A stretch of 37,916 bases of DNA from Oscillospiraceae bacterium (GTDB lineage: Bacteria; Bacillota; Clostridia; Oscillospirales; Oscillospiraceae). Both the position numbers and the translations under genes were made by a program. The DNA lies in NCBI GenBank assembly GCA_017448145.1, contig JAFSMA010000147.1:1-37916 (forward strand), written 5' to 3'. Of this stretch, positions 1-12,000 are shown one piece after another. Positions within the stretch are counted from its first letter, which is position 1. Each line of letters starts with the position of its first letter. The notes beneath the pieces are model-generated. The model did no database searches. It had not been told where the DNA came from and was given only the letters and a program-made list of their open reading frames with translations.

Positions 1-1
1 C

Positions 2-3000
2 GAGCTTTACTCCGGCGACGAGACCCGGGCGCGGGAGGACCTGGAGGCCCTTTCTGCCGCCGGGCTTCTGGGCGCCGACGGCAAGCTGGTGGCGCTGGAT
101 ATCCGCGAGAACGGCGAGAGCGCAGAGCTCTCGGCGCTGGCGGAGCGCATCGCAAACGGCGAGACCGTGGGCGAGATTACCGTCAACGGCAACGCCGCCA
201 CGGCGGAGCAGATCGTGCAGATCCAGTCGGTGCAGGCGGCCATCGAGATCGCCGAGCTGCTGAACGAGGACATCGACGTGACGGACGCCCACGTGGAGAA
301 CCTGGAAGGCCTGCTCACCGGCATCCAGAACGGCAACGTCGATCTTGAGACCGCTCTCAAGACCGGCGCGCTGAGCGTGCAGTCCGCCAGCAGCCCCGCC
401 ATGCTGGCCGGGGGGAGCAACCAAATCGACTATACGCTTCCCGGCAACAAGCCCGAGAAGCTGACCCTGACGGAGGACGGAAAGAGCTTTTACGGCCCTT
501 ATATCGACGGCAGCACCTATGAGCCGAACCATGCGTTTCGACTGAACAATCCCGACAAGGAAGACAAGGACGCATACATTGCCGGCAACTCCGCGGTGCC
601 CCTCGCCACTGTCTCCGGCATAAAATTTGATAGGGCGCTTGCACATCCAGATTGGGAGATGGAGTGGGATGAAGAAAGACAATGCTATGCCACAAGGGGT
701 TCTTGGTTATCTAAAGCGAGTATCGAAGGGTTTTCATTCGGCGATTACAGCATCAAGGGCTCATACGAGTATCAGTTCTTCGGCGAATCTTCACAAAGCG
801 CCGGAACAATGAAATATGGCTATCGTGAAACGCTGAAACTCAACAAAATTAACTATTTTACTGTAGAAAGTCTTTTTATTATAGACGAACATTATGCTGG
901 CGAGCATGGGTATTATCTGGGCGTAAAGAACCTCGACGGCATTACCACTCCCAACGGAGAGCATGCGACGTACGTCAAGTTTATGATCAGCGATGCTGAA
1001 TGGGATAGCGGTCATAACCCGGCAACGAGAGGAACGTATGGCGACGACGTGACTGAGACGGCGATCAAGTCCATCACCGTGATCGGCGGAACCTATTGCC
1101 AGGATTCCTACGTGCCGATCATCGTTGAGTTCAACGATCATGTTCGCGCAGACGAAGACACCGTGCTGATGGCGAACGGTATCCGGTGCGAATTGCTGGA
1201 CGGCCCCGGTATTTATGCCCGCAGAATCCTCTTTGGCTACAAGGTGCCGGCCGACTCGAAAAATACGCTGGTGATCGATTCGATCAGCGGATTGAAAACC
1301 AAAGCGAACGGCGCCATGGCGCTGCCCGAAGACCCGTTATTTGGAATCAAGCATTCCTTTAACTACGTCGACGACGGCCTGATCATTCAGGACAACAGCT
1401 ATCTTGACTGGGATAGCGCCGTGGTCGGCGTGGACGATAACGACAGCCTGAACCCGGTGGTGACAGCGGTCATCCCGGTGAAATCCGACGATCTGAGCCA
1501 GCAGAAGATTACGGAGAGTGTTTTAAGCTGCGCGGATACCAACGGCATCGGCGTTAAGATGGAGCTGCCGGTCTATGGCGAGACCAACCTGCGCTACTAT
1601 AATTCCAAAATGTATTTCGCCTGTTCCGACCAGCATTACCCCGCCTATCTGGTTGAGGACCCGGCGACAGAGAAAATCGTGGCGTTGGCGACGCGTTTTA
1701 CCGCGCCGAACAATCTTACGGAGAACGCCCGGCTGGATACGCTGACCCTTTTTGCGGCAACCGAAGCGCAAACCACTGAGCTTCCTGCGTGGGATCAGTC
1801 CGCAACGGACGCCCTGGGGTATCACTACTTTACTGCGGGAAGCTTTACCGCCATTTCCGGCAGATGCCTGTGGTATTATGTCGCGCCGGCTTTATTGGTC
1901 ACTAATGATAAATACATAGCCCGCCCGGAGGGAAGCTGGGAGACGGCAGAGGCCGGATTCATCAAGCTGAAAAACCCCGAGAACCCTGATTTCCCGTATG
2001 TGTATCCGTTGGATGCCGCAAATCCTCAGAACCAGCACGACGTGGAACTGATGTATACGGAAGATCTTTATCAGGTGTATGTAAGAGGGTACACCTATAT
2101 GGGAGAGGACGTGGATCTGCGCGTTGGGCTCCATTTCAGCGACCGACTCGACTTCACTATCCCATCTAAAGATTTTTGCGATTGGAATGATCCCTTTGCG
2201 CGGACTGTAGACAATTTAATCATAACTGTAACCCCGACTTGGACGATTAGTAACGGGTTTATCCTTGTTACGATTTGGCCTGCCGGCAAAGAGTACTTTG
2301 ATCGCAGATTCGATTCGAATACCAATCGGTTCTATTTCGACGTCAAAGAAGCGGCTCCCTATCTGATGATCCCGAAAGCTTCCCGGCTTCGTGAGACGGT
2401 GATGCTGCTGGATACGGATATCCAATTTTCTTCCAACCTCACACAGCGCAATAAGGCCACCACGGTCTTCAAGACCGAGCTTTACAGGATCAGAGAGGAT
2501 CAGATCGACATTACCGCAACTTCGATCCCGGCTGACGCGGTGAAGATCGACGTGCCCGGCTGGGGCGATTTCCCAAGCACAAAGCTCGATCCTGTGACGC
2601 ATATCACCGTTCCGGGTACGGCCCTCAATCAGGCGGGGACTTACGCGGTCAAGATCAGTGCGCTTTTTAAAGACGGTGACGTAGAAGAAACGATGTCCGC
2701 CATCGCTTATCTGCACGCAAAGCAGATCCCGACGACGGTCAAGCTCGACAAGCTCGCGAGCTCGTATACCGATAAGGACCATATCCCCTCAATCACCTAT
2801 TCTCTGGAGCATGCGACGGAAAACGCCGAGGTGAAATATACCATCCAGCAAGCGGGCAGCAGCACGATCACCCAAGGCGCCGGCTCTGCTTCGGGCGGCA
2901 CGATCACGATCCCCGAAGTCAGCTTCGAGGGTCTTAAGACCGCGTACACCGTTACGGTGTATGCCCGCAACAGCGAAGAGGACCCGTGGAGCACAGACTC

Positions 3001-6000
3001 CCTGCTGCTGACGGTATATGACAACGACATACTTGACATTCTGGTCAGAGGCGTGGCATTCGGAGAGATCGGCGGCACCACCGGCGGCCTGCCGGGCAAC
3101 GGCACCGAGAGCGCCAGCGACACCACCGTCAATCTGGACAACAGAGCTGCCATTGAGGCGCGGCTTGATAAGGCGGGCGAGGGCGCAGGCTTTGCCATTA
3201 CCTTCGACGACCTGCTTTCTTTGCGCTATGACATCGGCCTTATGCTGGTGGTTTCCGCAAACTACGGCGACGGCACGTGGGGCGTCATTTCGGACAGAAT
3301 GAAGTGGACCTATACGGACGCCGACGGAAAGACGAGCAACGGCGCAGCGCTGCATTACGAGCAAGACGGCATTTACAATAATCTCGGCAGCTACACCTAT
3401 ACCTCTTATATCCCCAGCACCGATTTCCTCGTTGTCGCGACGGACGACAGAAGCGCTGACGCGCCTGTCACCATCACGGCGACACACGCAAACAGCGGCG
3501 TAACGCGGAGCTTCCAGGTCACGGTCAACACCCTTCGTGACAGGTTCTATATGTTCCGCTTCCTGCCCAAGGCCACGACCTATGTGTCTTATACCAACGG
3601 CGACGGCGTGCAGCGCACGCTGCACAGCAACGCTGCCGGCGAGCTGGCGGTTTACGAGCCCTCCGGCATCGCAAGCGATATCCTCACCATGTCCGAGGTG
3701 GACGGCGAGACCTATGCCGGCACCTATTTCCAGAAAGACCTTGTCAGCGGCGAGCGGAATCTTGCCAAGGCGGAGCTTTATCCGTGCAACAACCTGAAGC
3801 TGCTGCCCATTTCCAGCCAGACCGTTACGATCCTCAAGCCGGACGGCACTCCGTATTCAGGCAAGGTCACCCTCCGCGCCGGCGTGTATAAGGGCGGGGT
3901 ATACTGCCCGAAGGTCGGCGTGCGCGCCTCGGAGGAGGAGAGCGACCCAATCCTGCGGGAGGACGTAATTCTCACCGCGGTGGACGGCAAGATCACGCTG
4001 TATTACGACCCCACCCAGCTCACGGCGGACAACGGCCTTTCCCGCGGCCTGAAGTATGTTTATGAGTATCGCATCGACGGCTATCAGCCCGGTTATGTGA
4101 TCGTGAATCCGGTGGGCAGCAATGCTGCCGATTCCATTGTCACCCTCCAGAATATCAGAGGCGGCGCCGCAACACCGCAGATTACCCGCCAGGAGTATCA
4201 GCAGTATCTGAACGGCAGAACACCCACCTCCTATATTCGCAACGTCATAGATTATACGGAAAATATTGGTATTTCGCCCAACTTCACCAAGTCGGTGCTC
4301 TATACCGATATTGCCCTGCCCGGCGAGACGGTGGGAGTGGACGCCAACGGCTACGCCTCCTACACAGGCGATATTGCCGTGAGCTTCGCCTTCTACACTA
4401 CCGACGGCAAGAAGCTCACCGGCCAGACCGAGCTGACAGCGGCGAAGACCATCACCAACCTGAAAGAGCTGAACAGCGCCACCTATTTCGTGTTCCCGTT
4501 CTCCGCTGTCCCCATGCTTCGCAGCACCTATGTGATGACGGACGCCGATATGCGAGCGGACGGCATCGACGATACGGCAAATACGCCCACAGCCCGCATC
4601 AAAGCGGTATTTACCCGCGGTGCGCTGACGGTTGCGAATTTGAGCATGCCCTTCGGCATTACCAACGTTTCCCATCAGCCCAACCTTTCCGATAAAAACG
4701 ACGGCGCCAAGGCCGTCGGTATCGAGGTGCGCAAAAATCTGAAAGAAACCACCGACATCGGCGCCATCTTCCGCAGCATCAACGTCAACGACATGATCCG
4801 CAAGGGCTTCGTCTTCCTGGGCAACCTGGCCGGAGCGGGCGGGGATAACCCCATCAGCCTGATGATCCTGCCCACCCAGGACCCGGCGGCCTTCCGCATC
4901 ATCGCCTTTGTGGGCGCCAACCAGCGCGGCGGTGACGAAGATGGCGTTTCCGTGAACTTCAACTCGCAAGACCTGGCCGAGGATATGAGCAAGTTCAAGA
5001 AGGAAATGGAGGAGATGGACAAGAAGAAGGATGATGAAAAGGATTCCGGCGGAGAGGGCTCCATGCAGTTCAACTTCTACGGCACCATCATCCTGGAGGC
5101 CCGCGCAGGCGTGGCCGACGGCAAGTGGAACATCGCTTTCCGCGGCGGCAACGTGGGCACCAACGTCAAGGGCAAGTACGAGTGGGGCCAGACCTTCATG
5201 TGCGGCCCGTATCCCGCGTTTATCTCCTTCGAGGTGGGCTTCCATGCCGACCTGGAGGTGGCCTTCGGCAACAAGGCTGCCGCTCGCGCCATGCTGCTGG
5301 ATGCCGCCCTGGGCGTGTCCGTTGAGGCGTTCGCCGGCCTTGGCTTCGACCTGTCCATCGTGGCCCTGCAGCTTGGTATTTACGGCCAGATCGGCGCGGA
5401 CGTGAACTTCCTGCTCCTCACCCCCAGCAACGAAAGCGTCAAGACCGGCACGAAGCTCACCATCTCCGGCGAGATCGGCATCAAGCTGAAGATCAAGCTG
5501 CTGTTTATCTCCTACAGCAAGAAATTCGCCTCCACCGGCTTCAACTGGACGAAGAAGTGGAATCAGTACGACCAGATTAAGAACTATTGGACGGATCAGG
5601 GCTTCGGCCAGCTCTTCGGCACCACGAGAAGCGGCAGGAACTATGCCATGTACCTGTTCGCAGACGGCAGCGCCATGGTGGCCATCGACGGCGGCCCTGA
5701 GCTGGAAAGCCGCGACTATCTGGAGCTGGAGCAGCGGGTGTGGACCGGCGGCGCCGCCAATGGCATGCGCCTGATGAGGGCAGCCGGCGCCATGACCGAC
5801 GTCCAGACCAATGCCTATCCCTATTCTCACCCCGCCTTTACCGACGACGGCGAGCTGTTCCTCTACATCTCCGATAACGACAACGCCGACAACGTGGACA
5901 GCGTTGCCAGCTACGCCGTCAAGAACGGCAGCGGCTATGACAATGCGGGCCGCGTGGACACCTCCGAGGATAACGTTCTGGCTGACCTGGATATCGTCGC

Positions 6001-9000
6001 CAGCGGCACCAGGGACAACGCCTTCGCCGCCTGGGTCAAGCAGGTGGAGACGCCCAAGACGGAGAAGGATGCCGAGGTCACCAATGACGATCTCAGCATG
6101 ATGTTCAACGCCACCGAGGTCTATGCCGCTTCCTACAATGGCATGGCCTGGACGACCACCCGCCTCACGGACAATTCCGTGGCCGATATGTCGCCCACCG
6201 TGGCAAGCAGCGGCAGCAAGGCCATCGTGGCCTGGCGCAGCATGAACGCTTCCACCTTGTCCGATACCTCCTACTACTTCGACGGCAAGCTGATAAGCGA
6301 AAACTTTGATGACAGCGCACTGCCCAACGGGTGGACAGGGAACGGATATGTCAGCGATAATGCGCTTTATCTGTATGGAACAAGTGGTAATGCTTACCTT
6401 TCCGCCGTTGATCTGAGCACATTCTCCAATCCTCGCCTCACGTTCTCGTATAAAACCGACAGCAGTCGTGACAGCGACGATGACCTTTACCAGGATGAGC
6501 TGCGGGTGCAGTACAGCGAGGACGGCGGCGAAACCTGGAATGACCTTACAGGCGCTATGACTTCCGACGACTGGTCGCCGGTAAACCTGGAGCTGCCGAA
6601 GAAAAATGTGCAGATCCGCTTTTCCGTCAGCCAAGCCGACGGAGCCTATAGTGGTAATTCTGTTTACATCGACAACGTTGCTCTGACGGTGGACCCCATC
6701 GGCGAACCCACCGATACGCTGGACGAGGTCCGGGATATCACCTCCATGTTCGACGTGGAGAACAATATCAACTACCGCATTTATGATGGCGCAACCTGGA
6801 AAGAAGCTCGGATTGCCTACAACGGCAGCGCCGGCACGGTGAACGCCATCGACTCCGCCATGCTGCCCGACGGCACCGCGCTCCTGACCTACACCGTCCG
6901 CACCGGCGAGGACGTGACCACCACCGAGACCTTCTACACCGTGATCGGCTCGGACGGCGCCATTCTCACCACCGGACGATTGACCAACGACAGCTGCACC
7001 GATACCAACGCCCAGGTGACGGCGGTCAATGAAAACGGCGGCTACTTCGTCCTGGGCTGGTACTCCGAGCACGACGCAGGCGAGGGCAACACGAAGGAAT
7101 ACGATGACAATGGGAACGCCACCGATAAGGCGGTGGTGGCCCACGACATCCGCCTGGCCCGCATCAACGCCAACGGCAGCTACGCCATCGACTTCCCCGA
7201 GAGCATCGGCGGCACCGGCGATACGGGCATCAGCTCTGATTTCCGCTTCTCCGCCCCTGCCAACAATACGAAGCTGACCAACGTGGCCCTGGTGTGGTCC
7301 CAGCGCAAGGAAAGCGACAAGGCCGACGACGCCGGCAAGTATGAGCTGAACGCGGTTCGCTTCTTCGAGATCGGCGGCATGACCGGCATGACCGCCCCCG
7401 CGAATATGGCGGAGACGGCCAAGAACTACACCGTCGATCACTTTGACGTCTACACCGATGGCGACGGCGCAGTCCACATCATCCTCCTCGGCAGCGACTA
7501 CAACAGCATCCAGGGCATCAGCGTCTACGACTCCATCGATCTGGACGCGGCGGCGGGCAACACCGTTTCCAACAACGACGACAGCCCGAAGAACCTGGAT
7601 ATTCTCGATGGCGAGGCCATCTCCTCTATGAAGCTGGCAGTGGGCACCTTCCCGGTGCTGGCGGCGGATGTGACGGCTGACATGGACATTGATGAGGTCA
7701 TCCCCGGCTTCTCCATGCCGGTGCAGTTCACCGTGACCAATACGGGTACCGGCAAGCTGGACGCTGTTACGGCGAAGGTGGGCAGCCAGAGCAAGGATTT
7801 CACCGGCCTGAACCTGCTCCCGACCCAGTCCGCCACGCTGCTGATGACCTACGACGTGCCCGAGGGTACGGTAAGCGATGTGGCTTACTCTGTCATCGGC
7901 GACGGCGTGGAGCTGGGCAGCGGCACGTTGACGCTGAACCGTCCCGACGTGGGCATCTCCGGCATGAAGCTGGTCCGCGAGGAGAACGGCGAACGGGACG
8001 TCCAGGTCATGCTGAGCAACAACTCCGCGATTCCTCTGGCCGGCAGCGGCAAGACTGTCAAGCTGGCGTTCTATAAGGATCCCTTCCACGAGACCGTGAT
8101 CGGCGAGGCGGTTTCTCTGCCTGCGGAAGATTACGCGGATATCGACCAGGGCATCTTCACCACCGTCCAGACAATCGACGTCACCCAGCTCTTTACCGGC
8201 GATGAGATTCCCGAAGCCGGGCTTACGGTGTATGCACGGGCCTGGGTGGAGGATACCGAGGAGCCCGACAGCTACAATAACGACAGCTTCATCAGCTTCA
8301 CCGGCCTGCTGGCAAGAAACAACGGCGAGAAGCTGACCATGGACTCTGCTCTGGAAGTGAACGACGGCAGCTATACCGTCTATGCGGAACTCCGCAACAA
8401 TTCCATGCAGGCAATGAACGCCGGCATCCCCGTGGCGGTTCTTTTGGACAGCAATGGCAACATTATCGCCCAGAAGAACTTCCGGGATACGGAGCTGGAA
8501 ATGGGCAAGGAGTCCCGGTGCAGCGATTTGTCCGTTACCTTCACGGCAGATGAGATTAAGGGAACGCCGGTAGAGGCAAGCGTCCGCCGCATTGTCAAGG
8601 TATCCTTTGACGTAAACGGCGGAACCGGAGAAATTGCCGAAGTTGCCACCGATCTTAATGGCCGTATCACCATCCCCGAAGTGACCCCCGCTGCGCCGGA
8701 GAAGAACCCGCCTGTTTTCTTCAGAGGCTGGTACACGGCTCCGACGGGCGGCGAGCTGGTCACAGAGGAGACCTTCTTCAATGAGAAGACCACCGTTTAC
8801 GCGCAGTATACGGAGCACCGGCACGTTTTCCAGTATTCTGTCTCGGATAGCGGCGACACCATCATTGCCAAGTGCGTGAGCACCGTCAATGATACTTGCC
8901 CGCTGGAAGAGCAGGACCGCACGGCGACGCTGACCATAAACGCGCCTGAAAGAGCGGCCACCGGCTACGGTATGCCGGAGGCGACGATCACCGGCGCAAA

Positions 9001-12000
9001 GGAAGTGCTTGGCAGCCCCAAGGTCAGCTACTACCTGGCGAACGAAACCGGTACCGACAAGACCGGCGAAGCGCTGACCAAGGCGCCCCTTAACGCCGGC
9101 AAGTACTGGGCGGAGGCCACCGTGGCAGACGGGGCCAACAGGACTACAATCCATGTGGCGTATGACATTCCCGTCATCGAAGGCCTGTCCTTCTCCGAGG
9201 TTTCGATCCCTGAGTATGTCAGAACCCTGGATCCCACCGCGCTAAACAATCTTACCAATGGCGATGCTGTTGCGGCGCTGGCGTGGGTCTACGCCAATGA
9301 GGATACGCTGCGTTCGGGTGACCCGTGGGACGATATTCCGAAATTCATCGTATATGGCAAGAGATATATAACGCGCCCGGAGGGCATGCCGGAGGACATT
9401 GAGTGGCCGTATGAAGACGGCGTTGAGTACGCCCTCTGCTACCGTGTCGACCGCTATGACTGTTATCAGGCAACCATCTCCGTTGGTGAATTACAAAGCG
9501 TTATTGCAAGCAGAAGCGGCGAGGTTTACATCCCCGGCACCGGCAGCATGGAGCTCCAGACGGACGCCGCTTTCATTAGCATCAACAACCGGGAAGAGCT
9601 GAGCGGCGGCATGAATCCCTGCACGGAGCTTGACGCACTTTTGTGGATTCTCGAAAACGGCGAAAAGTACCAGAATGGCGGCTTCATCATGCTCTCGCAG
9701 AGAAATGAATACGAGTGCAGCTCCATCGAGTTCCGTCCCGGCTTTGCCAGGGTGCAAAGCAGCGACCTTGATATGGTTTTCAATATGCACGAATGGGAAG
9801 GGATGCCGATTTTCGTCCGGCAGAGCAGCAACGTGCTCAGTCCCAACACGAGCTACACCGTGACCTTTGACGCCAACGGCGGAGAGGGAAGCGTCTCCGG
9901 CGGAGGCAAATACTACGTGAAGAGCAAGATAGAGCTGCCCGACGGCGACGGCCTTACCAAGCCCGATCTGGTCTTTGACGGCTGGAACACCATGGCGGAC
10001 GGCAGCGGCGACGATTACAAGAGCGGCGACAAGTTTGAGGTGCTGGAAAACACCACCTTCTACGCCCAGTGGAAGCACGTCCATCACTGGACTGTGACTT
10101 ACAACGAGGAAAGCCACGTTTATACCGCCACCTGTGGCGTTTGGGGTTGCCCCAACAGCACCCTGACCCTGCACCCCGAGGCGGTTGACACGGTGTACAA
10201 TGGCGAGAACGCGAAGCCCTACGCCTGCTCTGCGCAGTGGACCGAAGAGAACGGCTTGCCGATTCCCACGGTGACCTACTTCGTGGGCGGCGAGGCGGTT
10301 TCCGAGGCGAAGAACGTGGGCACCTATACCGCGCTGGTGTCCCTGGATGGACATGAAAACAGTGTGGGCGAATTCCGCGTCACGCCCAGACCCGTTACCG
10401 TCACCGCTGACGACCTGTCCAAGCATGAAGGCGAGGAGGAGCCCGCGCTTACCGTCACGTATGCCCCTGTGGGCGCAAGTTTGCGCTTTGAGAATGACGA
10501 AACCTACCCGTGGAAGGTTGTCACCGAGGGCGACAGAGTCTACGCCAAGTCCGGAAACGGCGGAAAAGGCGACACCACCTCCACCCTGACGCTGAACGTC
10601 ACGCTTTCCGAGGCGGGCACGATCTCCTTCGACTATACCTCTCAGGGCGAAGGCTCCAACTGGGATGTCAGCAGGTTCTTTATCGACGGCGCACAGAAGT
10701 TCCAGTACGGCGAGGGACCCTATGACTGGCAGACGTGCTCTTACGACTTGTCCGCCGGCACCCATACCCTCAGCTGGGCTTACTCGAAGGACGGCGGCAC
10801 AGACAATTCGGGAGACTGTTTCACGGTGGACAACGTCGTGATCACGACCGCGGGCGAAGTGACCCAGGCGGAGCCCGAGGAGAAACCGGACGATACCGTT
10901 CCCTTCCAGTGCCTGGTGGCGGACCTGCGCTTCAAGAATGACGCCGGCTATCCCTGGGCGGAAGTCACCGAAGACGACAGAGCCTACGTTAAGTCCGGCA
11001 ACGCCGGAGCGGGCGACACCACCTCTACCCTGACGCTCAATGTCACCCTGGCAGAGGCCGGCAAGGTGTCCTTCGATTTCAAGCACGAAACCGAGGAAGG
11101 ATGCGACCGGTGTTACTTCAATGTGGATGGCAACGACCTGTTTGAAAAGAGCGGACAGGCGAACTGGCAGTCCTACGCCACCAAGCTGTCCGCCGGCAGC
11201 CATACCCTCACCTGGCGCTACACCAAGGACGGCAGCTACGATGAGGGTAGCGACTTCTTCGCCATTGACAACCTCGTGTTTACCACTGAAGGTGAAGTGA
11301 AACAGGAGGATCCCAGCCTTGCGCTGATTCCCGCGCTCAACAAGTTTGAGGGCGGCATCGTGGAGGGCGAGACGCTGCACTACACCATCGCCCGCGCCCC
11401 AGGCGAAACGATGGGCACCTACGCTATCACGGTGACCATGGGCGATAACCCCAACTATGACGTCCGTGAAGTCACCGGCGGCACGTTTACCATCCTGGAA
11501 TCCCTGGGCGAGATGCAGACCATCACCGCCGATGACGTGACTGCCACCTATGGCGATACGGGCCTGAAGATCAACGCCACCCTCACCGAGGGCGACGGTA
11601 CCCTGAGCTACGAGGTCAAGAGCGGCGACGCGGTTACCGTTGACGCCGAGGGCAACCTCACCATCGTAAAGGCGGGCGACGCGGTCATCAGCGTTGTGGC
11701 GTCCAAGACCGACACATACGCCAGAACCACCAAGAGCGTGAATGTGACCATCAAGCCCAAGGCCATGACCGTCAGCACCGGTAACGTGAACGCCACCGCC
11801 AACGGACACCCGGTGGGCATTACCGTGACCGTGACCGATCCTGCGGAGGGCTATACCGTGAAGTACGGTACGGCAGAGGGGACCTATAACCTGTCTGCCA
11901 GCCCCACGCTGACCGAGGCGGGAACAACGACCGTTTACTATCAGGTAACGGCGGATAACTACGAGACGTTCACCGGCAGCGCCACCCTCACGCTGGTGAA

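Noticed and set aside
89..91. GTG as the start of the giant gene
   Set aside because: No ribosome site precedes it and the frame continues open to the window edge with protein-like sequence, so the gene is truncated by the window.
3857..9154. Very long minus-strand open frame (1,765 codons) opposite the giant gene
   Set aside because: It has no recognisable domain, is rich in residues expected from reading GGC/GAC-biased codons backwards, and lies wholly under a gene with clear domains. The same holds for 9491-12568 and 12776-16264.
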